The notes below the pieces were generated by a model. That model did not search any database and was not told the DNA's origin. It saw only the letters and a program-made list of their open reading frames with translations. This document shows, piece by piece, positions 1-8,963 of a DNA stretch of 64,000 nt (position 1 is the first letter of the stretch; each line of letters opens with the position of its first letter). Both the position numbers and the translations under genes were made by a program. The stretch comes from Streptomyces alboniger. Its GTDB lineage: Bacteria > Actinomycetota > Actinomycetes > Streptomycetales > Streptomycetaceae. Location: the NCBI RefSeq assembly GCF_008704395.1, contig NZ_CP023695.1, positions 3,534,001 to 3,598,000 of the forward strand, in the 5' to 3' direction.

Positions 1-1313
1 CCGTTCGTGATCGAGTACGTGAACGGCATCATCAGCATCGTCACGAACGCGGGGATCGCGATCGTGTAATCCGCCCAGTCGATCTGGCGGATGGAGCCCG
101 ACAGGATCAGGAAGCCCACCGCGAGCAGCGCGGGGGTGGCCGCCTGGGACGGGACCATCGTGGCGAGCGGCGTGAGGAAGAGCGCGACGGCGAAGAGGCC
201 GCCGGTGACGACGTTCGCGAGGCCGGTCCTCGCGCCCTCGCCGACGCCCGCCGTGGACTCCACGAAGCAGGTGGTGGCCGAGGAGGACGAGGCGCCGCCC
301 GCGGCGACCGCGATGCCGTCCACGAAGAGCACCTTGTTGATGCCGGGCATGTTGCCGTTCGCGTCGGTCAGCTTCGCCTCGTCGCCGATGCCCATGATCG
401 TGCCCATCGCGTCGAAGAAGCACGAGAGCAGCACGGTGAAGACGAAGAGGACGCCGGTCAGGACGCCGACCTTCTCGAAGCCGCCGAACAGGCTGATCTC
501 ACCGACGAGCCCGAAGTCGGGCGTCGAGACCGGGTTGCCCGGCCACTCGGGAGTGGTCAGACCCCAGGACGGCACCTCAGCGACGGAGTTGATGATCATC
601 GCGACGAGCGTCATGACGACGATGCTGATCAGGATGGCGCCCGGCACCTTGCGCACCATCAGGGCCAGCGTCAGCAGCACGCCGAGCGCGAAGACGAGCA
701 CCGGCCAGCCGTTGAGGTGACCGTCCCCGCCGAGCTGCAACGGCACGGTGGTGTGCGCGGCGTCCGGCATGCGCGAGACGAAGCCGGAGTCGACGAGGCC
801 GATCAGCATGATGAACAGGCCGATGCCGATCGCGATGCCCTTGCGCAGGCCGAGCGGCACGGCGCTCATCACGCGCTCCCGCAGTCCGGTCGCGACGAGC
901 AGCATCACGACGAAGCCCGCGAGGACGACCATGCCCATGGCGTCGGGCCAGGACATGCGGGGCGCGAGCTGGAGGGCGACGACGGTGTTCACACCGAGGC
1001 CCGCGGCGAGCGCGATCGGGACGTTGCCGACGACGCCCATCAGGAGCGTGGTGAAGGCGGCGGTGAGCACGGTCGCGGTGACCAGCTGCTTGTTGTCGAG
1101 CTGGTGCCCGTACATGTCCTTCGCGCTGCCCAGGATGATCGGGTTGAGCACGATGATGTACGCCATCGCGAAGAAGGTGGCGAAGCCGCCGCGGACTTCC
1201 CTGACCAGGGTCGAGCCCCGCTCGCTGATCTTGAAGTAGCCGTCGAGCCCGCCCTGCGGGGGCTTCGGGGGCTCTTTACCGGCGTCGACCGGGGCAGTGG
1301 CCGAGGGGGACAT
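1..1313 (-). CDS. NCS2-family purine permease (AzgA-like), 3' end outside the window
   Basis: Partial gene: the ATG is at 1313 and the reading frame stays open to base 1, giving about 437 residues without a stop. The product opens with a Pro/Gly-rich cytoplasmic tail and then PQGGLDGYFKISERGSTLVREV, followed by many hydrophobic segments. FATFFAMAYIIVLNPIIL and a later FFDAMGTIMGIGDEA stretch are typical of the AzgA branch of NCS2 transporters, which import adenine, guanine and hypoxanthine with protons. The exact substrate cannot be read from sequence. It is transcribed leftward away from the DUF2530 gene. Two palindromes lie just upstream of its start, so it is probably controlled by a dedicated repressor. 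Confidence 0.9.
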   Translation of the reverse strand, partial: MSPSATAPVDAGKEPPKPPQGGLDGYFKISERGSTLVREVRGGFATFFAMAYIIVLNPIILGSAKDMYGHQLDNKQLVTATVLTAAFTTLLMGVVGNVPIALAAGLGVNTVVALQLAPRMSWPDAMGMVVLAGFVVMLLVATGLRERVMSAVPLGLRKGIAIGIGLFIMLIGLVDSGFVSRMPDAAHTTVPLQLGGDGHLNGWPVLVFALGVLLTLALMVRKVPGAILISIVVMTLVAMIINSVAEVPSWGLTTPEWPGNPVSTPDFGLVGEISLFGGFEKVGVLTGVLFVFTVLLSCFFDAMGTIMGIGDEAKLTDANGNMPGINKVLFVDGIAVAAGGASSSSATTCFVESTAGVGEGARTGLANVVTGGLFAVALFLTPLATMVPSQAATPALLAVGFLILSGSIRQIDWADYTIAIPAFVTMLMMPFTYSITN

Positions 1314-1334
1314 GGAAAACCTCGTGACTTGTAT

Positions 1335-1381
1335 TTTCGTACGAAAGCAACCGGCCATTCATAAGCCGTTTCAGTATGAAT
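1335..1381. promoter_or_regulatory. Palindromes upstream of the purine permease
   Basis: A perfect 12-bp palindrome TTTCGTACGAAA (1335-1346) lies about 20 bases before the permease start. A second inverted pair, ATTCATA (1357-1363) and TATGAAT (1375-1381) with an 11-bp gap, lies just beyond it. The area is AT-rich compared with its surroundings. Both look like dimeric repressor sites; which protein binds is not known. Confidence 0.45.
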
Positions 1382-1492
1382 ACATAAAGCGGAAATCGCT
1401 ATCTCCGCGCGTAGACCCCGGCGGGGCAAGGGCACGGCCGGGGGCCGCGGGTGCCGCGGGGCCCCCGGCAGGGGCCCCGTAAGCTAGGCCCC

Positions 1493-1750
1493 ATGGCCAA
1501 GTGGACCCCCAAGCACGAAGCGCCGGAGCCCCTTGAGGGCCCCGTGGTCGCCACCATCACGGGCGGCACGATCCTCTGGTTCGTCCTCTTCCTGGCCCAG
1601 CTCCCCTTCTACGGCTGGTTCGACGACCGCGACGCCACCTGGTGGGTGTGGACCTGCCTGGCCGGCGGCGGCCTCGGCCTCATCGGCATCTGGTACGTAC
1701 GGGTGCGCGACGCCGCGATCAAGAGGTCGAAGGTCACTCAGTCCGACTAG
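1493..1750 (+). CDS. DUF2530 membrane protein
   Basis: A small protein of 85 residues beginning MAKWTPKHEAPEPLEG. It has two predicted membrane helices (about residues 18-38 and 52-70) joined by a short acidic/Trp loop, and a basic C-terminal tail. The composition and length match the actinobacterial DUF2530 family, which has no known function. In streptomycetes it often sits beside the NCS2 permease as here (from memory). A 9-bp stem (1757-1765 with 1782-1790) follows directly and can act as its terminator. The ATG at 1493 is preferred because upstream in-frame codons lie in spacer DNA. Confidence 0.8.
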   Translation: MAKWTPKHEAPEPLEGPVVATITGGTILWFVLFLAQLPFYGWFDDRDATWWVWTCLAGGGLGLIGIWYVRVRDAAIKRSKVTQSD

Positions 1751-1756
1751 CCCGTA

Positions 1757-1790
1757 CGACCACGGGACCGGGCCCGTCCTACCGTGGTCG
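1757..1790 (+). terminator. Stem-loop after DUF2530 gene
   Basis: CGACCACGG at 1757-1765 pairs with CCGTGGTCG at 1782-1790. The stem begins seven bases after the stop codon of the DUF2530 gene and precedes the P-type ATPase gene, consistent with intrinsic termination. Confidence 0.6.
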
Positions 1791-1845
1791 GATCTTTGGG
1801 GCATTCAAGGGGTGAAGCCCCAGCACCGCCCTTACCGTCGAATGC

Positions 1846-4248
1846 ATGACGCATATCGACGCGGGCGCCGAACTCGACCCCGTCCACCCCGTGCAGCCGC
1901 CCGAGGGGCCGCCCAAGGGGCTGAGCGCCGCCGAGGTCGCCGAGCGGGTCGCCCGCGGCGAGGTCAACGACGTACCGGTCCGCAGCTCCCGCTCCCTCGC
2001 CGAGATCATCCGGGCCAACGTCTTCACCCGCTTCAACGCGATCATCGGCGTGCTCTGGGTGATCATGCTGTTCGTCGCGCCGATCCAGGACAGCCTCTTC
2101 GGCTTCGTGATCGTCGCCAACACCGGCATCGGCATCATCCAGGAGTGGCGCGCCAAGAAGACCCTCGACTCCCTGGCCGTCATCGGCGAGGCCAAGCCGA
2201 CCGTGCGGCGCGACGGCAGGGCCGCCGAGATCTCCGCCTCCGAGATCGTCCTCGGCGACCTGGTGGAGCTGGGCCCCGGCGACAAGATCCCGGTGGACGG
2301 CGAGGCCGTGGAGACCGACAGCCTGGAGGTCGACGAGTCGCTCCTGACCGGCGAGGCAGACCCCGTCGTCAAGAAGCCCGGCGACAGGATGATGTCGGGC
2401 TCGTTCGTGGTCGCGGGCGGCGGCTCGTTCACCGCCACCAAGGTCGGCCGCGAGGCGTACGCCGCGCAGCTCGCCGAGGAGGCGAGCCGCTTCACCCTCG
2501 TCCACTCCGAGCTGCGCTCCGGCATCTCCACGATCCTCAAGTACGTGACGTGGCTGATGGTGCCGACCTCCGTCGGCCTGGTGATCTCCCAGCTCGTCGT
2601 CAAGGACGACAACTTCAAGGAGTCCATCGCATACACGGTGGGCGGGATCGTCCCCATGATCCCGGAGGGGCTCGTCCTCCTCACCTCCGTGGCCTTCGCG
2701 ATCGGGGTGATCCGGTTGGGCCGCAAGCAGTGCCTCGTCCAGGAACTGCCCGCGATCGAGGGCCTCGCGCGCGTCGACACGGTCTGCCTGGACAAGACCG
2801 GAACCCTCACCGAGGGAGGCATGGACGTCACCGAGCTGCGCCCGCTGAACGGCTCCGACGAGGAGTACGTACGTAAAGTCCTCGGCGCCCTCGGCGAATC
2901 CGACCCGCGCCCGAACGCCTCCCTCCAGGCCATCATCGACGCCTACCCCGACAGCGAGGAGTGGCGCTGCACGGAGTCCCTGCCCTTCTCCTCGGCCCGC
3001 AAGTACAGCGGCGCCTCCTTCAGCGAGGGCGACGGCACCGCGTCCGCCTGGCTGCTCGGCGCGCCCGACGTGCTGCTGCCCGACGACGACCCGGCCCTCA
3101 CCGAGATCGAGGAGCTGAACGAACAGGGCCTGCGCGTCCTGCTCCTCGCCCGCGCCGCCGGCGACCTCGACGATCCCGACGTGGCCGACCGGGCGGACGC
3201 CGCCGCCCTGGTCGTCCTGGAGCAGCGGCTGCGCCCCGACGCCGCGGACACCCTGCGCTACTTCGAGGAGCAGGACGTGGCCGCCAAGGTCATCTCGGGC
3301 GACAACGCGGTCTCGGTGGGCGCGGTCGCGGGCAAGCTCGGCCTGCCCGGCGCGCAGAACACCGTGGACGCGCGGCGGCTGCCCGCCGAGAAGGACGAGA
3401 TGGCGCGAGCCCTGGACGACAACGCGGTCTTCGGCCGGGTCACCCCGCAGCAGAAGCGCGACATGGTGGGCGCCCTCCAGTCACGGGGGCACACGGTCGC
3501 GATGACGGGCGACGGGGTGAACGACGTACTGGCTCTGAAGGACGCCGACATCGGCGTCTCGATGGGTTCGGGCTCGGAGGCGACGCGGGCCGTGGCCCAG
3601 ATCGTGCTCCTCAACAACAGCTTCGCGACGCTGCCCTCCGTCGTCGCCGAGGGCCGCCGCGTCATCGGCAACATCACGCGCGTGGCCACACTGTTCCTGG
3701 TGAAGACCGTCTACTCGGTGATCCTCGCGCTGCTCGTGGTCTGCTCGCAGGTCGAGTACCTGTTCCTGCCGCGCCATCTGACGCTGCTGTCCACGCTGAC
3801 GATCGGCGTCCCGGCCTTCTTCCTGGCCCTCGCCCCCAACAAGGAGCGCGCGCAACCGCACTTCGTCCGCAGGGTCATGCGCTACGCGATCCCGGGCGGC
3901 GTGATCGCGGGCGGCGCCACCTTCGCGACGTACCTTCTGGCCCGGCACCACTACGAGGGCGCGGGCGCGCGGGAAGCCGAGACAAGCGCGGCCACTCTGG
4001 CACTGTTCCTGATCGCCATGTGGGTCCTCGCCATCATCGCCCGCCCCTACACGTGGTGGCGGATCGGCCTCATCGGCGCGATGGGTCTCGGCTTCCTGCT
4101 CGTGCTGACCGTGCCCTGGCTCCAGGACTTCTTCCAGCTGAAGCTGGTGGGCACGACGATGCCGTGGGCGGCGGTCGCGATCGCGGCGGTGGCCTCGCTG
4201 GCCATCGAGGTCATCTACCGCTGGGTGGACCGCCGCGTGCCGGCGTGA
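1846..4248 (+). CDS. ctpE: CtpE-like P-type cation ATPase
   Basis: An 800-residue integral membrane pump, the usual length for the family. It contains the actuator LTGEAD near residue 168, the IPEGL motif in helix M4, the phosphorylation motif DKTGT with Asp at residue 316, and TGDGVND at 554-560. There is no CPC motif and no heavy-metal-binding domain. The whole protein, including the N-terminal stretch ANVFTRFNAIIGVL and the helix-to-loop NERAQP-type region, reads like Mycobacterium CtpE, a calcium-importing P2 ATPase. Calcium as substrate is therefore an inference from that relative. No convincing Shine-Dalgarno is seen before the ATG. A secreted, possibly Ca-related protein is convergent on its 3' side. 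Confidence 0.88.
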   Translation: MTHIDAGAELDPVHPVQPPEGPPKGLSAAEVAERVARGEVNDVPVRSSRSLAEIIRANVFTRFNAIIGVLWVIMLFVAPIQDSLFGFVIVANTGIGIIQEWRAKKTLDSLAVIGEAKPTVRRDGRAAEISASEIVLGDLVELGPGDKIPVDGEAVETDSLEVDESLLTGEADPVVKKPGDRMMSGSFVVAGGGSFTATKVGREAYAAQLAEEASRFTLVHSELRSGISTILKYVTWLMVPTSVGLVISQLVVKDDNFKESIAYTVGGIVPMIPEGLVLLTSVAFAIGVIRLGRKQCLVQELPAIEGLARVDTVCLDKTGTLTEGGMDVTELRPLNGSDEEYVRKVLGALGESDPRPNASLQAIIDAYPDSEEWRCTESLPFSSARKYSGASFSEGDGTASAWLLGAPDVLLPDDDPALTEIEELNEQGLRVLLLARAAGDLDDPDVADRADAAALVVLEQRLRPDAADTLRYFEEQDVAAKVISGDNAVSVGAVAGKLGLPGAQNTVDARRLPAEKDEMARALDDNAVFGRVTPQQKRDMVGALQSRGHTVAMTGDGVNDVLALKDADIGVSMGSGSEATRAVAQIVLLNNSFATLPSVVAEGRRVIGNITRVATLFLVKTVYSVILALLVVCSQVEYLFLPRHLTLLSTLTIGVPAFFLALAPNKERAQPHFVRRVMRYAIPGGVIAGGATFATYLLARHHYEGAGAREAETSAATLALFLIAMWVLAIIARPYTWWRIGLIGAMGLGFLLVLTVPWLQDFFQLKLVGTTMPWAAVAIAAVASLAIEVIYRWVDRRVPA

Positions 4249-4255
4249 GCCGTGA

Positions 4256-5095
4256 CTACTGGACGTCGATGGCGTCGCTGGTGGCCGTGACGGGCGCGGT
4301 GGTGGACGAGCCCGCGAAGACGTAGCGGTAGTTTCCGTCGACGGAGGCCGTGACGGTGGTCTTCAGCGCGCCCTTCGAGCCGGACTTCACCGTCTTGACG
4401 GTGGAGTACGTGCTCGCGCCCTTCTTCTTGAACTCCAGCTTCACGGACTGGCCGGTGTAGCCGGCGTACTTGTAGGTCTCCCAGTTGGCGCGGGTCAGGG
4501 CGCCGGTGACCGTGATGGTCTTGCCCTTCTTGACCGGCTCCGGGGAGGCGTTGGTGGTGAGCTTGGCGGCGCGCAGGACCCGGGCGTCCGAGGGCGCCTT
4601 GTCCTTGCTGATGAAGTCGCCGTCCTTGCCGATCGCCGAGGCGCCGACGTGCCACTTGCCGGCCACGATGTTGCTGTAGAAGTCGCTCTTCGGGTCGGCG
4701 GTGATCGCGACCGTGCAGGTCGAGGTGGTCGCGTTCACGACCGTGCACTTGGCGTCGCCGTCCGCGATCATCAAGCCGTCGATGCCGTTCTCGCTGTCGA
4801 GGTCCGTGCCGTGCCAGAGGAAGGCGTTGGCGCCGTAGATGCCCTCCGGATCGGTCGCGGTGACATCGATGGTGAACTTCTTCTTCTCGGTGGTGCCGAG
4901 CACAAGGGCCTTGCCGCCGTTGACGGTGACCTTCGTGATCTTGGTGTCGCCCTCGGCCTCGTCGGCCGGAGCCTTGGCGACCAGGGCGTCGAGCTTCGAG
5001 AGGTTCGGCCCGTCGGCGGCCTGGGCGGCCGGGAGAGCGAGTGCGGACAGAGCCAGGGTGCCGGACAGTGCGGCCACGGTGGCACGGATGCGCAT
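4256..5095 (-). CDS. Secreted protein with Ig-like/calcium-protein features
   Basis: A 279-residue exported protein. The N-terminus MRIRATVAALSGTLALSALALPAAQA-AD is a clear Sec signal peptide with an AQA-A cleavage site. The mature part has an acidic first half with a two-Cys pair (CTVVNATTSTC) and a C-terminal beta-rich domain of repeated Thr/Val/Lys strands resembling an Ig-like fold (KKGKTITVTGALT ... YRYVFAGSST). I recall similar Streptomyces secreted proteins under DUF5707 or 'calcium-binding' names, but no EF-hand is visible. It converges with the ctpE-like gene with only 7 bases between the stops. The function is unknown. Confidence 0.75.
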   Translation of the reverse strand: MRIRATVAALSGTLALSALALPAAQAADGPNLSKLDALVAKAPADEAEGDTKITKVTVNGGKALVLGTTEKKKFTIDVTATDPEGIYGANAFLWHGTDLDSENGIDGLMIADGDAKCTVVNATTSTCTVAITADPKSDFYSNIVAGKWHVGASAIGKDGDFISKDKAPSDARVLRAAKLTTNASPEPVKKGKTITVTGALTRANWETYKYAGYTGQSVKLEFKKKGASTYSTVKTVKSGSKGALKTTVTASVDGNYRYVFAGSSTTAPVTATSDAIDVQ

Positions 5096-5243
5096 GTGTT
5101 TCCCCAGTCGGAGAAGGGGTTCCCACGGTGCGTGACGCCTTCACGCGGGAACCGAGTGATCTAGGAGTCTGTTGACTCGCAAGATCAGACTCGCGTCAAA
5201 GGCGAACGGTTGTACGACGATTGAAGAAAACGCAACCAATCTA

Positions 5244-5292
5244 CGGAATGCCCGCTTCCGCCCCGTTGGCCGGGACGGAAGCGGGCATTCCG
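5244..5292 (-). terminator. 17-bp perfect stem-loop terminator
   Basis: The arms 5244-5260 and 5276-5292 are perfectly complementary over 17 bp around a 15-nt loop. The structure lies 22 bases after the stop of the sacsin-like gene (leftward transcript) and upstream of the secreted-protein gene. A strong GC stem of this type is the usual streptomycete terminator. Confidence 0.85.
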
Positions 5293-5314
5293 GGTAACGG
5301 TCGCCAGCCGTCCG

Positions 5315-8300
5315 TCAGTCGAACCAGCGGTCCCGCGCCAACTCCGCCGTCCGCGAGGGGTCTTCGAGCAGCGCCGCCACCTCGAAGCGGCGCGGCCACT
5401 GCCCCGCCGCCCAGGCGAGCCCGGCCGCGACCCCCTCCAGGGTCGCCGCGTGCACGGTGCCGTCCGGGGTGCGCCGCCAGTCCAGCTCGACACCGCCCGC
5501 GATCAGTTCGTCGTGCTCGACGTACGTCCGCGGGGTCGTCGCGCCCAGCAGGATCCGCACCGGTTCCGGCACCGCACGCTCGACGCCCTGTCCCGCGGGA
5601 TCGACGGCCGCCGTCTCGCTCAGCCTGCGCACCTGGAACAGCTCCGCCAGGTCACCGGCCCTGCGGGGCTCGACGGGCAGCAGCGCCACACCCTCGGCCA
5701 GCGGCAGCAGGTCGGGGGCGTCGGCGACCACCGCGTCCGCCGCGTCGACCACCACGACCTCGCCGTCCACCACCGCGCGCAGCTCGTCGGGGAGCGTCAC
5801 CCGCTCCGGGTCGAGATCCGCCAGCGCGCCGTACAGGGCGTGCAGTTGGCCGGGCGAAACGGGCCGCTCGGGGTCCGCGAGCCGGTCGAGGAGTTCGGCG
5901 GCACCGCCCGGCTCCTCAAGGAGGGCCGCGACGGACGTGCGTACGCCGAGGGCGCGCAGCACCTGCTCGTCGCCGAACCCGGACGCGTCCGCCGCGTCGT
6001 ACAGCCCCACCAGGAGCGGATCGCCGCCTTCCGCGCGCAGTCCGGCGGGACGGCGCCCGTCGAGGACGGGGTGGCCGCGCAGCCACCAGGCCGTGTACGA
6101 GCGGACGGTCTGCGTCGTGCCGTCCGGCAGCAGCACCCGCAGCGGCTGCGTCAGCGCGTCCCGCAGCGGCGGGCGCGAGAGCATCGCGAGCGCCTGCGGC
6201 CAGCATTCGTCGTCGACCAGGTCCAGATCCCGTACGGCGACGATCTCCGTGGCGACCGGCGGCACCGGGGTGTCCGGCAGCCGGTCGAGCAGGTCCTCGC
6301 ACCACACGTCGACGGCGTCGAGGAGCCCTACGTCGTCGGGCTCGGCGAAGTCGCCCTCACGCGGCTCCAGTTCGTCCGGGTCGAGGACGACGTCGGTGGC
6401 CCGTACGAGCGCGAAGGTGGCGAGCACACCACAGGCGGCCAGCGGCTGCTCGCCCCAGCGCTCGGTCAACTCCTGGTCGGCGAGGGCCAGTTCGTCCTCG
6501 CGCATGACGGCCGCGAAGTCGCTGCCCGGCAGGACGAGTTCACCGGCGGGTGCCAGTTCGCCGTCCTCGTCGGGCAGGGCGAGGGCGGCGAGCCACGGCT
6601 CGTCACCGGGCGCGAGGTTCGCGTCCCGCACCAGCGCGAGCACGACGTCCGCCAGCTCCTCGGCGTCCAGGGCGTCCTCGTCCCACGTGTCGTCGTCGAG
6701 GGAAACGGCGACGGCCGCGCGCACCTGCGGCGTGGTCAGGACGGCGCGGGGCGTGGCGGGGAGCGCGCCGAGCTTTTCCAGCAGCGGGTGGGCGGCGTCC
6801 GGGTGGGCGACCTTCAGGCCGAGGCGGGCCAGCGACGCGGGGTCGCGCTCGTCACCGGGGGCGGGCAGCAGCACCTGCCGGGGCCCGATCGTCGTACGCC
6901 TGTCGGCGAGCGGCACCGGCAGTCCCGAGAGCCGCTCCGGGTCGACCCCGGCGAGGGTGTCGTAAAGGCGGCGCCACCAGTCGGGCTCCCGCTCCAGACC
7001 GGCGAGCCGGTCGATCGCCTCGGTCAGCGGGACGCGGGCGACACCGAGGGTGCGCAGCTCGGCGCGGCGCTCAAGTCCCGCGGGCAGCAGGCTGGGCAGC
7101 ACCTCGGCGAGCACCCGGACCGTGTCGGCACCGGCGCCCTCCACGACCTCCGCGTCCCGGGGCCGCAGCGTCTCGGGCAGACCGTCCTCGTCCTCCTCGC
7201 CCCGGGGCAGGGCGGGCGGCAGGAAGGCGGTACGCGGCAGCCGCTCCAGAACGGCCCGGCGCAGGGCGCCGTCCAGCTCGCTCTGACCGAGCGGCCCGGG
7301 CACCAGGCCGATGATCTCCTCGCCCACCGGCCGCCATTCGCCGAGGAGTTCGACGTACGCGTCCGCCGCCCGCTCCACGAGGAAGTCGGTCAGCGGACCG
7401 GGCGCGGCGTGCCGCCGTGCGGTGTCCAGCGGGAACGACGCGATGAGCAGCGCCGGTACGCCGAGCGGCTCGTCGCTGGGTGTCGGCGCGTGCACGACGG
7501 GGGTGGTGCGGGGCCGCTCCGGGGCGCCTGAGCGGTCCGCCGGCACGGCCCAGGTGACCGACCAGTGCGGGCGCAGCCGCTCCTCGACGGGCCGGTCCTT
7601 CAGGAGGGCGGCGTCGAGGGCGCCCTGGCGGCTGACGGTGCGCCAGCGGGTCGTGCCGTCCCTGCTGTCCTCGACGACGGTGTACGGGGCCTCGGCGCGG
7701 CGGCGCAGGGTGCGGGTGGTGCCGTCCGGGGTTTCGATGCTGACTTCCTCGAGCCCCGGGAGGGCGAGGAGCAGGGCGTCGTCGACCTCGCCGAGGAGCC
7801 GCGCGACGAGGTCCTCGGCGGCGGCGTCGCGCAGGGGCAGGATGACGACGGTGTCGTAACCCTCGGGAGCGATGCCCTCGGCGGCCAGTGGCAGCCGCAG
7901 CAGCGGTACGTGCCCGTCCCTGCGCCGGATCTCGTCGCCGAGGCCGGGGCTGAACCGGGCGGTCTCCGCGGCCAGTTCCCTGGCCTCGGACAGCGACCAG
8001 CGGACGCCGCCGGTCCGCCCCACGACGGCGGGCTCGTCGCTGACGGCGAGCACGGCGGCGAACCCGACGCCGAACCGTCCCACGCTCTGCCCCTTCTGGT
8101 CCCTGCTCTCCTCCCGCTTCGCGGAGGCGCGGAGGGTGGACAGGGACTCCACCCCGGCGGCGTCGAGGGGGGCGCCGCGGTTCGCCGCGGCGAGGACGCC
8201 GTCGCGCAGCGTCAGAGCGAGCCGTCCGGGGACGCCCGCGCGGGCGGCGGCGTCGGAGGCGTTCTGGGCCAGCTCGACGACCAGGCGGTCGCGGTAGCCG

Positions 8301-8443
8301 CCGAGGGCGAGGTCTTCCTCGGCGTTGGCGTCCTCACGGAAGCGGGCGGGGGCCGCCGCCCAGGCGTCGAGGACTCCGTGGCGGAGGCGGGCGGTGCCGA
8401 AGGGATCCGTACCTTCGGCCGCCGGCCGCACGGTCTTGCTCAC
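5315..8443 (-). CDS. Sacsin/Hsp90-type GHKL ATPase protein
   Basis: A 1042-residue soluble protein. The N-terminal 250 residues carry a GHKL (Hsp90/sacsin) ATP site. The N box is LVVELAQNASDAA (about residues 54-66), the G1 box is DGVLAAANRG (about 81-90), and VGRFGVGFAAVLAVSDEP (about 121-138) is the G2 lid region. The rest is acidic, rich in Asp-Leu segments, and has no recognisable domain. Such proteins are annotated in actinobacteria as 'sacsin N-terminal ATPase-like'; their clients and roles are unknown. The gene is monocistronic, ends at a strong stem-loop and is followed leftward by the secreted-protein gene. Confidence 0.85.
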   Translation of the reverse strand: MSKTVRPAAEGTDPFGTARLRHGVLDAWAAAPARFREDANAEEDLALGGYRDRLVVELAQNASDAAARAGVPGRLALTLRDGVLAAANRGAPLDAAGVESLSTLRASAKREESRDQKGQSVGRFGVGFAAVLAVSDEPAVVGRTGGVRWSLSEARELAAETARFSPGLGDEIRRRDGHVPLLRLPLAAEGIAPEGYDTVVILPLRDAAAEDLVARLLGEVDDALLLALPGLEEVSIETPDGTTRTLRRRAEAPYTVVEDSRDGTTRWRTVSRQGALDAALLKDRPVEERLRPHWSVTWAVPADRSGAPERPRTTPVVHAPTPSDEPLGVPALLIASFPLDTARRHAAPGPLTDFLVERAADAYVELLGEWRPVGEEIIGLVPGPLGQSELDGALRRAVLERLPRTAFLPPALPRGEEDEDGLPETLRPRDAEVVEGAGADTVRVLAEVLPSLLPAGLERRAELRTLGVARVPLTEAIDRLAGLEREPDWWRRLYDTLAGVDPERLSGLPVPLADRRTTIGPRQVLLPAPGDERDPASLARLGLKVAHPDAAHPLLEKLGALPATPRAVLTTPQVRAAVAVSLDDDTWDEDALDAEELADVVLALVRDANLAPGDEPWLAALALPDEDGELAPAGELVLPGSDFAAVMREDELALADQELTERWGEQPLAACGVLATFALVRATDVVLDPDELEPREGDFAEPDDVGLLDAVDVWCEDLLDRLPDTPVPPVATEIVAVRDLDLVDDECWPQALAMLSRPPLRDALTQPLRVLLPDGTTQTVRSYTAWWLRGHPVLDGRRPAGLRAEGGDPLLVGLYDAADASGFGDEQVLRALGVRTSVAALLEEPGGAAELLDRLADPERPVSPGQLHALYGALADLDPERVTLPDELRAVVDGEVVVVDAADAVVADAPDLLPLAEGVALLPVEPRRAGDLAELFQVRRLSETAAVDPAGQGVERAVPEPVRILLGATTPRTYVEHDELIAGGVELDWRRTPDGTVHAATLEGVAAGLAWAAGQWPRRFEVAALLEDPSRTAELARDRWFD

Positions 8444-8623
8444 GGGCGTGACTCTCCTCTGCGGTTCCGCTGCGCTGGGCTTGGCGGGGTCGGACTGGGT
8501 CGGACTGGGCTGCGGCTTTCCCCTCCACTGTGGGCCGGGGTCGCCCTGCGGGCGAACGCTACCGCCTCCTGGCGCGGGCGCCTGAGGACACCTGGGGATG
8601 CCGGCCGGGAGGTCCCGGCGGGC

Positions 8624-8911
8624 TTATGCGCGCGTCAGCGCGAACGACGCCACCGACATGACGATCATGACGGCAACGCAGAACACGACGTGCCGGCGCG
8701 GCATGACGTACGTATCGCGTGTCACGCCCTCGTTGATCTCGCGGGCGTACGTCGTGAACAGCTTGCGGGACGGAAACAGCCCGATCGTCAGACCGGCCAA
8801 CGCGAACGAGTAGAGGACGAGGAGCTCACGCGGGGCGATTCCCTCCGCCCACCCGGCTATGCCCAGGTAGACGACCCCGGACAGGACCCCTTCACTGCTG
8901 GGAACCGGCAA
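8624..8911 (-). CDS. Small putative membrane protein, start uncertain
   Basis: The frame from about 8911 to the TAA at 8624 encodes roughly 95 residues with three hydrophobic stretches: GVLSGVVYLGIAGWA, LLVLYSFALAGLTIGLF and HVVFCVAVMIVMSVASFAL. A charged linker (TTYAREINEGVTRDTYVMPRR) sits before the last one. A TTG at 8911 is the best start I can find. The longer open frame upstream overlaps the DUF3027 gene in another frame and has a shadow-like composition. It follows DUF3027 on the same strand and may be co-transcribed. No family is recognised. Confidence 0.5.
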   Translation of the reverse strand: MPVPSSEGVLSGVVYLGIAGWAEGIAPRELLVLYSFALAGLTIGLFPSRKLFTTYAREINEGVTRDTYVMPRRHVVFCVAVMIVMSVASFALTRA

Positions 8912-8963
8912 CGTCCGGGCTCGGCTCCGTACCGGAGTCGGTCGCCGAGCCCCGGGGCCGGGG

